A stretch of DNA of 64,000 nucleotides from Armatimonadota bacterium (GTDB lineage Bacteria > Armatimonadota > UBA5829): positions 92,093 to 156,092 of the forward strand of contig JAMCYN010000108.1 of the NCBI GenBank assembly GCA_023474015.1, read 5' to 3'. This document shows, in pieces, positions 36,935 to 46,455 of this stretch. The position numbers and the translations under genes were made by a program. Numbering within the stretch: position 1 is the first letter of the stretch; each line of letters opens with the position of its first letter. Under the pieces are notes generated by a model that saw nothing but the letters and a program-made list of their open reading frames with translations, made no database searches and was not told the origin of the DNA.

Positions 36935-37609
36935 TTACCCGCGGTCACTGCAAAGAAGGTGCCGCGCCGGCTCATCTTCATCTATCTCCGCGAATCGGCT
37001 CGTCGGCTCCGCGAACAGGTTGTCCGTCGAATCATCGTTTACGCTGGACACCTCTCCGCAAACCAAGGTTCCCGCGTTCTTGGAAGCCCAGAAGCGGTGG
37101 AAGAGGCGCGGCGGCAGTGTAATGCTCTCTCCCGGCTGAAGCTCCAGAAGCTCGCCCGGCTTGAGAGTCGTCTCGACTCCGTCGCAGTAGACGTGCACAA
37201 GGCCGGAAGTGTCGGGTTCATCGCATTCGGTTGCGTTGTAGAGTTCCATCACCAGCACGCCGCCTCCGCGGTTGATGATGTCCTCCGTCTTAAGCCAGTG
37301 GAAGTGAAGCGGAAGCCGCTGCCCTGGTTTGAGGACAATCACCTTTTCAGCGTAAGGAGTCCCCATCTCCGGAGATTGGTGATTGCCGTTTCTCAAGGTG
37401 AACAAGACCGCTCCGAATGATCGGAAGTCTTCGCCGCCAAAGTCGCTAACGTCCCAGCCCAGCCCATTGATCCTGACTCGCTCGCACTCAGGTCCCTTGC
37501 CCGCCCATTCCTCAGGACTCCAAAAGGCGAACGGAGGAAGGCGGAACTGAATTCCGTTGAGGGTCTCTATGGCATCGTCTATGGCTGAGTCTACCTGGGA
37601 CCTTTTCAT
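36935..37609 (-). CDS. D-lyxose isomerase-like cupin
   Basis: A 224-residue cupin of the D-lyxose ketol-isomerase family. Likely metal ligands are His102, His104 and Glu109 (LHFHWLKTED) and His171 (LFHRFW); NGLGWDVSDFG and GEVSSVNDDSTDN are family segments. Characterised members interconvert D-lyxose/D-xylulose and D-mannose/D-fructose. It overlaps the upstream aldolase gene by four bases (ATGA), so isomerisation and aldol cleavage are probably consecutive steps. Confidence 0.9.
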   Translation of the reverse strand: MKRSQVDSAIDDAIETLNGIQFRLPPFAFWSPEEWAGKGPECERVRINGLGWDVSDFGGEDFRSFGAVLFTLRNGNHQSPEMGTPYAEKVIVLKPGQRLPLHFHWLKTEDIINRGGGVLVMELYNATECDEPDTSGLVHVYCDGVETTLKPGELLELQPGESITLPPRLFHRFWASKNAGTLVCGEVSSVNDDSTDNLFAEPTSRFAEIDEDEPARHLLCSDRG

Positions 37610-38652
37610 TGAGCATACCTGTCATAATTGAATATGCGAAGGAACTCACCGCAGCGGTCTCGAACGGCAGCAAACCACGCGTCGCGCTTGGGAGGATTGG
37701 CCACGCGGTCCAGCTTTGGCTTTATCACATCTCTTGTGCTGCCATAGCCGGTGGACAGGACCTCCCGGCCGAGCACTCCTTGATCGACCAGTTCCTTGAG
37801 TTCCGCCTCACCGAAGATATTGCCCAGGTTCTCCAGCACACACCTTGCCACAGCCTGCCCACCGGCAACAGCGAGAGTTGTGTATATGTTGATCTTGACG
37901 AACCCGTCGGAAGGAAGAGAGGGCAGGTTCTCCGGTTTGACCGAGGACGTGCCGTGAAGACACAGAATCTTGCCTACCGCGGATGATATCGCCCTTGCGC
38001 AGTCGGCGCGATATACCACCTGGTCGGCGGTGGCTCTGTGCTCGGTTCCGACGTTTGGAACTATGATATCCACTCCCGTTTCACGCAGAAACCGCTGTGC
38101 CTGTTCGGGAGTTGTCGGTTCGTTCTTCTCGCCATCTCCTCCGAACTCGAATATTTCGTCTACCGCGCCTTCAACCACAACCCGACCTCGGACCTTTTCC
38201 ACATATTCCGCCGTCAATCGAATATTCTCCTCGAACGGTTTCTCGCTGGCATCGCACATCACTGAGGCGAACTTATCGGCGAAGTCCAGCAGAATATCGC
38301 TGTCCAGCCAGGGAAACGCGTGGTCCAAGTGCGGAAGCACCCTGAGCTTTCGATAGGGGCTGGTCTCTCCCATGAATGTCTCAAGGTCTGAGAACATCAA
38401 CTTCGTTCCTAAGACCGGATCGCCGCACGCGGTCAGTAGGGTCATCTGTCCTCTCGGAGGGTAACGGCAAGTCCACGCGGGAATGATCGGCAGGTCCTCC
38501 ACACCAATCTCTTCCCCCACTTTCAGGGCAGACGCAAGTATCGCTTCCAGCGTCTCCCTGTCCTCGGCACAGTAAACGGGAAGGCCCACTCCCAGCTCTG
38601 CTGCTTGCTGATATATATCCTTAACTTGCTGGTAATCCGTGACCAACGGCAT
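37606..38652 (-). CDS. class II fructose-bisphosphate aldolase-family protein
   Basis: A 348-residue class II aldolase with an intact HLDH motif (His108-Leu-Asp110-His111), VPNVGTEHR and LCLHGTSSVKPE zinc-binding segments. The spacing and the N-terminus depart from the canonical FbaA, so the substrate may be a ketose phosphate other than fructose 1,6-bisphosphate. It is coupled to the lyxose-isomerase-like gene. Confidence 0.85.
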   Translation of the reverse strand: MPLVTDYQQVKDIYQQAAELGVGLPVYCAEDRETLEAILASALKVGEEIGVEDLPIIPAWTCRYPPRGQMTLLTACGDPVLGTKLMFSDLETFMGETSPYRKLRVLPHLDHAFPWLDSDILLDFADKFASVMCDASEKPFEENIRLTAEYVEKVRGRVVVEGAVDEIFEFGGDGEKNEPTTPEQAQRFLRETGVDIIVPNVGTEHRATADQVVYRADCARAISSAVGKILCLHGTSSVKPENLPSLPSDGFVKINIYTTLAVAGGQAVARCVLENLGNIFGEAELKELVDQGVLGREVLSTGYGSTRDVIKPKLDRVANPPKRDAWFAAVRDRCGEFLRIFNYDRYAQ

Positions 38653-38684
38653 CTATCTTGTCCTTTCACTTCTGGTTATAGACG

Positions 38685-39338
38685 TTAGGCGCCCGCCGGC
38701 ACTTTCTTCCAGTCTTCGGCGAATTTCTTGAGGCCTGCTTCAGTAAGCGGATGTGCGATCATACTCTGAAGCACGCTATAGGGCATGGTAACGATATCGC
38801 ATCCGGCAGCGAACAGATCAGCCACGGACTGAGGGGTCCGAATGGACGCGGCTATTATCCGGGTATCCACTCCTTGAATATCGAACGTGTTCCTGATCGA
38901 CTGCACCAGCCCCAGTCCGTCCGAGTTGATATCGTCCAGCCTGCCTACAAAGGGCGCCACGAAACTTGCTCCGGCATTGCTTGCCAGTATTGCCTGGTTC
39001 AGACTGAAGACAAGTGTCATCGTCACGCGTATTGCCTCGGATGATAGAACCTTGCACGCTGCAAGTCCGGTGCTTGTCATTGGGAGCTTTATTACAACGT
39101 CTCCGGCGGATTTCACAAGTTCTCTGGCCTCCGCTACGAGTTCGTCTCTGCCCTCGGAGACGGCTTCAACCAATATGGTGAGATTCGGGTCGATGGCGAC
39201 TATATCGGCTATGCACTGGGCAAAGCTCTTGTTTTCGCGTGCTATTATGGATGGGTTTGTGGTGACGCCGCTCACGCAACCCAGCGCTACGCCCTTTGTG
39301 ATATCTCCTACGTTTGCTGTATCAAGGTATATTTTCAT
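38685..39338 (-). CDS. transaldolase (TalC/FSA type)
   Basis: A 217-residue short transaldolase. KIYLDTANVGDI, SGVTTNPSI and VIKLPMT with Schiff-base Lys84 are diagnostic, and MTLVFSLNQAI follows. The length matches the TalC/fructose-6-phosphate aldolase subfamily, so it may act as a transaldolase or as an FSA-type aldolase with dihydroxyacetone. Confidence 0.93.
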   Translation of the reverse strand: MKIYLDTANVGDITKGVALGCVSGVTTNPSIIARENKSFAQCIADIVAIDPNLTILVEAVSEGRDELVAEARELVKSAGDVVIKLPMTSTGLAACKVLSSEAIRVTMTLVFSLNQAILASNAGASFVAPFVGRLDDINSDGLGLVQSIRNTFDIQGVDTRIIAASIRTPQSVADLFAAGCDIVTMPYSVLQSMIAHPLTEAGLKKFAEDWKKVPAGA

Positions 39339-39381
39339 TACAGTCCTTTCTTTATGTGAGTTTCGTGCAGCACTTGTGGCT

Positions 39382-40158
39382 TCAGAACATCACGCTGCCA
39401 CCGGAGATGTTCACCGCCTGGCCAGTGATGTAAGAGGAGTCATCGCTTGCCAGGAATACTGCGTAGCGCGCCACGTCTTCCGGCTCGCAAAGCCTGTGCA
39501 TTGGTATCTTGCTTTCCATGTATGGGCGAACATCCTCCGGCTTCATGTTGCGCTTGTGAGCGTAGTCGTTTACCATCGCCTTCCAAAGGGGCGTCATTAC
39601 GACCCCGGGACAGAGCGCATTTACTCGTATCCCTCGGTCCGCAAACTCCATCGCTAGTGACTGAGTGAGGCCGATGATCCCGAACTTGCTCGCGCAGTAG
39701 GCTGCATATTGGCTGTTGCCCGCTTTGCCGGACTGGCTGGACATATTCAGGACGACTCCCTGTTCCCTGGGAAGCATCCGGCTTATTGCCGTGCGGCAAC
39801 CGATGAACGCACCGGTCAGATTGATTCGCAAAGTGCTTTCCCACTGATTCTCAGTGCAATCCAGAAAAGGCACTATATATGACACGCCTGCGTTGTTCAC
39901 CCATATCGAAAGCGGTCCCAACTCCGACTCTACTTCATCAGCGGCCCGCTCGACGGCCGCCCGGTCGGAGACGTCAAAGACTTTGGCGGTAGCCTTGCCG
40001 CCGGACGCGCGTATCTCCTCCGCCACCTGTTCAGCGGCCTCCCGGTTCAGATCACCCACTGCCACGGTAGCGCCCTCCTCGGAGAAAGCTCTGCAGATAG
40101 CTGCCCCGATTCCACTTCCTCCGCCGGTCACTACCGCAACTCTATCACGAAGCTTCAT
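39382..40158 (-). CDS. short-chain dehydrogenase/reductase
   Basis: A 258-residue classical SDR. TGGGSGIG binds the cofactor, NNAG is followed by NMSS, and the YAAYCASK segment carries the catalytic Tyr and Lys. VGDLN after the second strand suggests NAD(H) preference. It probably oxidises or reduces a sugar or polyol in this locus. It is 11 bases from the UROD-like gene. Confidence 0.92.
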   Translation of the reverse strand: MKLRDRVAVVTGGGSGIGAAICRAFSEEGATVAVGDLNREAAEQVAEEIRASGGKATAKVFDVSDRAAVERAADEVESELGPLSIWVNNAGVSYIVPFLDCTENQWESTLRINLTGAFIGCRTAISRMLPREQGVVLNMSSQSGKAGNSQYAAYCASKFGIIGLTQSLAMEFADRGIRVNALCPGVVMTPLWKAMVNDYAHKRNMKPEDVRPYMESKIPMHRLCEPEDVARYAVFLASDDSSYITGQAVNISGGSVMF

Positions 40159-40168
40159 ACAAGTCTCC

Positions 40169-41308
40169 TCAATTCGATGAATAGGACCGCACTACGTCGA
40201 GCGCGTCGTCGATGCTGTCAGTTTGATAAACGAAGACCACTCCCGTTGGGAAGTCGCGCCTTGCCTTGCCGCTTACAAGGTCCTCCCTGGGCGGCGTGAC
40301 CCTGTGCAGCGATACTTTGCGCTCGCGGCAGACGCCGTAGATCCAGCCTCCATCCATCAGATGAATCTCGCCGAAGTCCAGACCCTTCACCTCATCCGGC
40401 TCGATCATCTTCTCCACCAGGTGCTGACCGTTCCCGCAGAAGTGAATGGCGCCGGAACCGACCTCGCGCAGCAGGCGCACGTCGTGATGGCGCACGAACT
40501 CCGCGTAAGTCTCGGGTGAGAGCATAATCGCAGAATCATTGCGGATGAGCAATCTGCCGGGTATCAGGTAGCCGTGCTGTGTGTTGGCCGTCGGATCGAG
40601 CCGGTCGTGAGTGTAGGGTTTGTATGCCTGGTAGACCTGCAGGATAACGTCCACAAGTCGCGAGAGCAGCTTGTTCAGAAGCTCGGGAGCATCCGCGAAC
40701 GCGTAGTATATGCCACTTCCCCAAAGAAGATCGGCGGTATCCAGCGGGCCTTGCAGGTCCGGCATCGATATCTGCACAGCTTCCGCGCATTGCGGGAACT
40801 CGTTCAGCTTATCCACATAATACTTGAGCGTCGCGAACGACCGTGGAAGCACGCCCGCGTTCAGGTCGACAGGCTCGGTGGACTTCGCTATCCGCTCGAT
40901 AGGCTCCAGGGAGTCGAAATGCTCTATCCATGGGAAGTTATTCTCATGAAGCATCCAGTTTCCGCCTACCGCACTGCCGATCTGGATTGTGCCATGATCG
41001 TTGCGGATGGCCAGGGGACTGTCATCACCCAGCACAAGCCCCGGCACGACACGGGCAAGAAGCATATTCTGCATCATCGCCGCCGGATCGTCGAAGCCCT
41101 CACGATAGCTGTAGCGGCGGAACTTGTTCCAGGGTTCGGGCAGATCGAACGAATGCCCGAACTCCGGCTGCACCACGAGCGGAGGCCGGTCAACCTCTTC
41201 GTATGTCAGCGCCCGCCGGTAGCGTTCGTCTACCCCATGGCAGATCCCCATATCAACCCTGATGGCTATTTCGCTCAGTAACAGGTCAAGCTCTCGTTCA
41301 TCCGACAT
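40169..41308 (-). CDS. uroporphyrinogen decarboxylase-like protein 1
   Basis: A 379-residue UROD-superfamily barrel (MtaA/CmuA-like in a broad sense), with an N-terminal HGVDERYRRALTYEEVDRPPL segment and a C-terminal GAIHFCGNGQHLVEKM. True HemE N-terminal arginine motifs are not seen. Members in sugar loci of Armatimonadota and relatives have no established function; corrinoid methyltransferase roles are known for distant relatives. ATG 41308 lies two bases past the aminotransferase stop. Confidence 0.85.
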   Translation of the reverse strand: MSDERELDLLLSEIAIRVDMGICHGVDERYRRALTYEEVDRPPLVVQPEFGHSFDLPEPWNKFRRYSYREGFDDPAAMMQNMLLARVVPGLVLGDDSPLAIRNDHGTIQIGSAVGGNWMLHENNFPWIEHFDSLEPIERIAKSTEPVDLNAGVLPRSFATLKYYVDKLNEFPQCAEAVQISMPDLQGPLDTADLLWGSGIYYAFADAPELLNKLLSRLVDVILQVYQAYKPYTHDRLDPTANTQHGYLIPGRLLIRNDSAIMLSPETYAEFVRHHDVRLLREVGSGAIHFCGNGQHLVEKMIEPDEVKGLDFGEIHLMDGGWIYGVCRERKVSLHRVTPPREDLVSGKARRDFPTGVVFVYQTDSIDDALDVVRSYSSN

Positions 41309-41310
41309 GC

Positions 41311-42675
41311 TCACAGCACACACTCCCATATCGCCTGCTCAATCACCCCAATCCCCTCCATCAGAGCCCGTTCAGTGATGCACAGGGGCGGGGCAATCTT
41401 CAGCGTGCCACGCCCAGTCTGGAGCATCAGGAGGCCGAGTTCCATACAACGAGCGGTTACTCGGTCGCTCAGGCTTGGGTCCAATTGACCCGTCCCCGGG
41501 TTCAGCAGATAGACGGCCCACACCAAACCCTTGCCGTTGACTGCGCCGATATGCCGCGGAAACTTATCACGCAGCGACTCCAATGCCTTCCGAACGACCG
41601 GCTCCATCGAACCAGCGTTCCTCAACATGCCGTCTTCCCGAATAGCCGAGATGTTCGCGATAGCAGCAGCGCAACAGAGAGGGTTGCCTGTGTGTGTGCT
41701 GCTCATTTCACCGTGCTCGGCGAGGTCCAGTATGTGCGCTCGACCAGCCACCGCCGACATCGGCAGGCAGGATGTCAGCCCCTTCCCCATGCACGCCAGG
41801 TCCGGCTCCACACCGTAGTGCTCGAAGCCGAACCACTTTCCGGTCCGGCCTATGCCTGCCTGGATTTCGTCGAAGACGAGCAGAGCGTCATTAGCCTGCG
41901 TCCACTGTCGAAGCGCGCGGACATAGTCGGGAGGCATAAATGCCACATAAGGCCCTTGGAAAGTCTCGGCCAAGACACCCGCGACTTGCTCGTCCTTGAC
42001 TCCGCTCCTGCGCAATGCGGACAGGCCGCGCTCGAAGCATTCAACTCCACAGTTGTCGTATTCTTTTCTGCCCCAGGGGCACCTTGCGCATTCAGGAAAT
42101 GGAATCTGGTGAAATCCTTCGGGGACCAATCCCATCCACTCCTTCTGACTCGGGAATCCTCCCGCCGATTGTGATGCCATCGTTCGCCCGTGGAAGGAGT
42201 TTGCGAAAGATACTATGTGGATTTTCTCCGGCGAGATGCTCCGTCCGTGCAGTCTAATCAGCTTGATGGCGCACTCGACCGCTTCAGAACCGGTAGTCAG
42301 CAGAAACACCTTGTCCAGATACGACGGGATTATGTCGAGGATCGCCTTGACCGTCCGCAGCCTCATCTCGGACGGGTTGCAGTAGTTGTGCCAGAGATCG
42401 GTGTCAAGCTGCTTGCGAATCGCATCGCCAATAGAGAGATTAGCGTGCCCCGCGTTGGCAAGCACCACCGCGGAGGTGAAATCGATCCACATGTTGCCGT
42501 GCGCGTCCCAGACTTGGAAACCTTTCGCACGGTCCCAAACGACAGGTGGCATACCCGACATCGACCGGGGCTCGATCCGCCTGAGTTCCTCAATAAGTGG
42601 AACCGAATCGGGATGGGGAATGCTCGAAATTATCCGGCGATATTCTGTTTCTATATGAGTCGTCTTCTTATCCAA
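41311..42675 (-). CDS. class III PLP-dependent aminotransferase
   Basis: A 454-residue fold-type I aminotransferase. Lys298 (MGKGLTS) should bind PLP and Asp269 (VFDEIQAG) the pyridine nitrogen; TTGSEAVECAIKL and FHGRTMAS are class III segments. A Cys-rich insert (CARCPWGRKEYDNCGVEC) occurs in GABA/omega-aminotransferase relatives. The start is taken as TTG 42675, overlapping the end of the VOC gene by eight bases; an in-frame extension to 42720 exists. Likely role: removing or adding an amino group on a sugar-derived aldehyde or keto acid. Confidence 0.88.
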   Translation of the reverse strand: MDKKTTHIETEYRRIISSIPHPDSVPLIEELRRIEPRSMSGMPPVVWDRAKGFQVWDAHGNMWIDFTSAVVLANAGHANLSIGDAIRKQLDTDLWHNYCNPSEMRLRTVKAILDIIPSYLDKVFLLTTGSEAVECAIKLIRLHGRSISPEKIHIVSFANSFHGRTMASQSAGGFPSQKEWMGLVPEGFHQIPFPECARCPWGRKEYDNCGVECFERGLSALRRSGVKDEQVAGVLAETFQGPYVAFMPPDYVRALRQWTQANDALLVFDEIQAGIGRTGKWFGFEHYGVEPDLACMGKGLTSCLPMSAVAGRAHILDLAEHGEMSSTHTGNPLCCAAAIANISAIREDGMLRNAGSMEPVVRKALESLRDKFPRHIGAVNGKGLVWAVYLLNPGTGQLDPSLSDRVTARCMELGLLMLQTGRGTLKIAPPLCITERALMEGIGVIEQAIWECVL

Positions 42676-43102
42676 GAACCTGCACCAATTCCATAAGGTT
42701 GCCCTCGGGGTCGCGCGCAAAGAAGAGGCGCGCCTTGCCGTCGGGAGCAGTTACCGGTTCGCTCAGCACATCACAATCCGCATCCACCAGAGTCTTCCAG
42801 GAATCTTCAATGTCCGCAACGGTGAACGCCACGTGGCGAATGCCACAGTCGCAGAGATCGTTCGCGCTCGAAGGCGGAGTGGGATGTGCATCATCCTGTA
42901 GAAGCTCCACCATCGACCCGTCGGGGGACGTCAGCTTTATCATCCGCAGACGGACGCCGCTCAGATGCTGGACAGTGTTGATAAACTCCCCTTCTTCCCT
43001 GAAGTCTGCCGCCACTTTGAGCCCCATCACATCCCGCCAGAAGCGGAGCGATTTCTCGATGTCGCGCACTACGATGCCGACGTGTCTGGTAGCAAGAATC
43101 AC
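42668..43102 (-). CDS. VOC/glyoxalase-family metalloprotein
   Basis: A 144-residue protein with two beta-alpha-beta-beta-beta modules. The four metal ligands expected in VOC enzymes are present: His in TRHVGIVV, Glu in MVELLQ, His in IRHVAFTV and Glu in NLMELVQ. Reactions in the family include lyase, epimerase and dioxygenase chemistry, so the specific reaction is unknown. It overlaps the dehydrogenase gene upstream by four bases. Confidence 0.88.
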   Translation of the reverse strand: MILATRHVGIVVRDIEKSLRFWRDVMGLKVAADFREEGEFINTVQHLSGVRLRMIKLTSPDGSMVELLQDDAHPTPPSSANDLCDCGIRHVAFTVADIEDSWKTLVDADCDVLSEPVTAPDGKARLFFARDPEGNLMELVQVLG

Positions 43103-44151
43103 GAGGCCACCCCTTGAGGATACACCATCACCTTTAGCGACTGTCTGCTCTTCATTAACTCCAGCCCCTCGTGAATGTTGTCGAGAGATACCCGATGCGT
43201 GACAATCCCTCGCAGATCGATTTTGCCCTCGGCCATAAGCTCGATTGCTCTCTTCACATGCTCCGGACGGGAGTCCGACGCCCCCACTATCCGCAGTTCG
43301 TTGTAGTGGATCGTTCGACTATCGATGGTGATGTCCGAGCCGCCCTTCGGCAGACTAGCAAAGAAGCTGATCGACCCTCCCTTACGAGCGAACTGGAGCG
43401 ACCCTTCCTGAGCCTCTTTCGACGGAGCACATACTATCACAACGTCCGCGCCGAGCCCGGATGTTCGCTCGATAACCACCTGACTCACATTCTCATGCTC
43501 GCCGTCAATCACCGTCACGCCATCGATCTTCCTGAGCATGGACAGCCGCGGCTCGGAAAGCTCGACAAGCATCACGTCAGCAACGCCTGTTGCCTTCGCC
43601 AGTGCCGCATGCAACGCCCCAAGCGGGCCGCCGCCAAGTATGAGCACTCTATCGCCTGCCTTCACTCCGGCGAGTTGATGAGCATTGATAGCGCAGGAGA
43701 GGGGTTCAGCCAGCGCCGCTGACTCTTCATCCACGCAGTCCGGAACCTTTACGGCGTTCCCTCCAGATATAGCTGCCGGCGGAACCGCAAGAAACTCCGC
43801 AAATGCCCCGTCGTAGTCGTAGCTGATAGGTTTCGCGTTCGAGCACATGTTGCCCAGCCCAAGCGCGCAATGCGGGCAGTCACCACAAGCGACAGTGGTG
43901 GCAAGGGTAATCCTGTCTCCAACCGCAAACCCATCGACATCCTCGCCCGCGTGAACTACCTCTCCCACCATCTCGTGGCCGATGATTCTTGGGGGGTGAC
44001 AGCGTGGGTTGCCTACTGTTGCAAGCTTCAGGTCCGTGCCGCAGATCGCGCAGCACTGGACTTTGGCAACAAGATTATCCCTTTCACGCTTTGGCTCTGG
44101 ACGCTCCTCTACCCGGATATCGCCCGGCGCGTAATAAACAGCAGATTTCAT
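43099..44151 (-). CDS. zinc-dependent alcohol/polyol dehydrogenase 1
   Basis: A 350-residue MDR-family dehydrogenase. The catalytic zinc site includes Cys in CAICGTD and GHEMVGEV; the structural zinc loop is CGDCPHCALGLGNMC. GGGPLGALHA is the Rossmann motif and VELSE the cofactor-specificity strand (NAD). ATG 44151 overlaps the DapA-family stop as ATGA. Probably oxidises a sugar or sugar acid alcohol. Confidence 0.92.
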   Translation of the reverse strand: MKSAVYYAPGDIRVEERPEPKRERDNLVAKVQCCAICGTDLKLATVGNPRCHPPRIIGHEMVGEVVHAGEDVDGFAVGDRITLATTVACGDCPHCALGLGNMCSNAKPISYDYDGAFAEFLAVPPAAISGGNAVKVPDCVDEESAALAEPLSCAINAHQLAGVKAGDRVLILGGGPLGALHAALAKATGVADVMLVELSEPRLSMLRKIDGVTVIDGEHENVSQVVIERTSGLGADVVIVCAPSKEAQEGSLQFARKGGSISFFASLPKGGSDITIDSRTIHYNELRIVGASDSRPEHVKRAIELMAEGKIDLRGIVTHRVSLDNIHEGLELMKSRQSLKVMVYPQGVAS

Positions 44152-45062
44152 ACAGCCTCCAACTCTTTGCATAGTTCCATTGCTTCATCGGCTTTCTCGG
44201 CAAGCCAGCCGGGACAATCGCCCTCGTGCTCAAGGACGATGTTGTCGCAGATGCCTCTCTTACGCAATGTGCAGTTCAAGAAGTGAAACATTGTCGAGGT
44301 CTCCGGACGGCGCTCGAAGCAGGACACAAGCAGGCCCATCAGCCTGATGACTACCTCCTGAACCCGAGCAGCCCGCTGCGAGTCCCCCGACCTTGCCGCC
44401 CGATATAACTCAGCGAACATCCCCGGATCGACATGAGTCAGGCTAACAACGAATCCCGACGCCCCAGCATGTATCGAATCCGAAAGCAGATGCTCTTTTC
44501 CCTGAAGAACCACAAACTCAGGATCGTCAACGACTTTAGACAGGGTCTTGAACCTGTCCAGGTCCCCGCTCGAGTCCTTGAATCCCATCACGTTGCCATG
44601 GTTGGAAAGCCGCTGGACGAGATCGAGATCGAGCTTGGTTCCCGCGAAAGCGGGTATGTCGTAGATCATCACTGGGAGTGGGCTCGAATCGGCAAATGAG
44701 AGGAAGATCGACTCGACCTCCCGCTGGCTGTAGACAAAGTAGCCGGGAGCGGTGAGCACCGCAACCTGCGCTCCCGATCCAGCCATCGCCCTCGCATTCT
44801 CCAGCATCTCAGTGAGTCCCGAAGCCATGCAGCCGGCAAAGAGCCGGGTATCGGGCCCGATGGTCTCCGCGACAGTTGCGCAGATCGCTTCCTTATCATC
44901 TCTACCAAACCACGGTCCCCGCCCCGTGCTGCCCGCCACAAAAATGGCGTGGCATCCGGCATCCAGCACATACCGGCAGACGGACCTCAACCCATCAAGG
45001 TCAGGCTCCCCCGAGCGTGTGCACGGAGTCACGACAGGGACTAATACGCCAAGCTCTTTCAT
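44148..45062 (-). CDS. DapA/NanA-family aldolase
   Basis: A 304-residue Schiff-base aldolase or dehydratase. Tyr134 (YDIP) and Lys162 (GFKDSSG) are the conserved catalytic pair; the GSTGRGPWF segment departs from the GTTGE motif of DHDPS. It is therefore more likely a sugar-acid (keto-deoxy-aldonate) aldolase or dehydratase than lysine-pathway DapA. Four-base overlap with the dehydrogenase gene. Confidence 0.88.
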   Translation of the reverse strand: MKELGVLVPVVTPCTRSGEPDLDGLRSVCRYVLDAGCHAIFVAGSTGRGPWFGRDDKEAICATVAETIGPDTRLFAGCMASGLTEMLENARAMAGSGAQVAVLTAPGYFVYSQREVESIFLSFADSSPLPVMIYDIPAFAGTKLDLDLVQRLSNHGNVMGFKDSSGDLDRFKTLSKVVDDPEFVVLQGKEHLLSDSIHAGASGFVVSLTHVDPGMFAELYRAARSGDSQRAARVQEVVIRLMGLLVSCFERRPETSTMFHFLNCTLRKRGICDNIVLEHEGDCPGWLAEKADEAMELCKELEAV

Positions 45063-45092
45063 ATATCCTCCAGACAGATTTCAGCAGCAATC

Positions 45093-46313
45093 CTACAAGC
45101 AATACTTCCTCCACGAATCGACGAACACCATGAACCTGTCCCAAGTGACGTCATCATCGTAGATATACATTGCGGCATTCAGGATGAAGCCTTCAGGGCC
45201 GAGTTTCTCTACCGCGATCCGGACGGCCTCATCTATCTCCTCGTCCGATCCCATGCCGACTGTTACGCAGGCGTTGACTCCGCCCCAGATGCAGTGCCTG
45301 TCCCGAAACGCGTCCTTAACAAGCCCCAAGTCCTCGCTTTTTCGGGCAGCCAGAGGCTCCAGCCCAAGGAAAACGTCCACATCCAGCTCACCAATAATAT
45401 CCCGGTAGAGGGTGTAGCCCTCGGTCAGCAGGCAGCAGAACAGCGAACCTCCGCCATGAACCTGCCTCGCAAGCTCCTGTATTCCCGGAAACAAGATGCT
45501 CTTGTAACGCTCGCGGCCCCAGTAGTCCGGAGTGTCATACCAGCCGCGGTATTGGACGATGTCCGGCTGGACCTCCAGAACCATATCCACGATCTGCTTG
45601 TTGTAGTTGTTTACGATGTCATAGAACCGGTCGATGTAGTCAGGATTTTCCATCATCTGAACGCAGAAGTCCTCGATCCAGCAGACCCACATGAACCAGT
45701 CGCCAATCGAAACCCGCCGCGCCTGGGTTGCCAGGCCCATATCGTTCGCGATTTCCTTCGCCTTGAGGGCGCCGCGTATCCACAATTCCCGGTAGCCGCC
45801 TGTCGGAGCCTTAAGCAGATGCTCAAATGCATCGAGGTTCTCCGGCCCTTTGACAAGCGGCACTTTGTAGCGCCGCGTGAAGAAGTCGTCCATCATCTCG
45901 ATGCGATCGTACTGGTCCGCGTCGCGATGGGCATTGCCGTCCCACCTCGGCAGAAAGCGATAATGGGTCGAATCGTACCAATCGTCATCCGTTCGTCGGA
46001 CTTTCGCGGTCAGAGTTCCGGAAGGAGTCTCGTATGCGGCGCACAGCAGCCTGACGCCATCATCATCCGTTTCCATCCACTTGCGCACCGGAATCTCCGG
46101 GGGCGCCTCCGGCGCGGGCATCCAAATATCAATAGTGGGGTCAAGCCCCACATCCCTCATCACCCGCGCGCGCTCGAACTGATTCGTCCACTGCTTGTCG
46201 GCAGGTGTGTTCAGCACGGTGCTGTGGAACATCTGTCCCAGCGGAATGTGATCGACCGGCTTGAGTTTTATTGCGGAGAGAATTCGCTCTCTTGATGTCA
46301 TCTCGTATTTCAT
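45093..46313 (-). CDS. uroporphyrinogen decarboxylase-like protein 2
   Basis: A 406-residue UROD-superfamily protein starting MTSRERILSAIKLKPVDHIP, a hallmark of non-heme UROD-like proteins, with GGGSLFCCLLTEGYTLYRDI near the C-terminus in place of the usual CGN-type motif. It differs strongly from the first UROD-like protein in this locus. Function unknown; may be a methyl transfer or isomerisation step. It is followed upstream by a 142-base gap in which I see no gene. Confidence 0.82.
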   Translation of the reverse strand: MKYEMTSRERILSAIKLKPVDHIPLGQMFHSTVLNTPADKQWTNQFERARVMRDVGLDPTIDIWMPAPEAPPEIPVRKWMETDDDGVRLLCAAYETPSGTLTAKVRRTDDDWYDSTHYRFLPRWDGNAHRDADQYDRIEMMDDFFTRRYKVPLVKGPENLDAFEHLLKAPTGGYRELWIRGALKAKEIANDMGLATQARRVSIGDWFMWVCWIEDFCVQMMENPDYIDRFYDIVNNYNKQIVDMVLEVQPDIVQYRGWYDTPDYWGRERYKSILFPGIQELARQVHGGGSLFCCLLTEGYTLYRDIIGELDVDVFLGLEPLAARKSEDLGLVKDAFRDRHCIWGGVNACVTVGMGSDEEIDEAVRIAVEKLGPEGFILNAAMYIYDDDVTWDRFMVFVDSWRKYCL

Positions 46314-46455
46314 TCTGTCCTCCAGGTTCGTTTTCAGCGGTAAGTGTCGCTTATGTCGACAAATCCACCTCAGACGAACCCGCAGACAGGATAGTCTTTC
46401 TCAAGCCAGATACGCCGGCGGACGGCGGTTCCGTATATCCAATTCTTGAGGCTCA

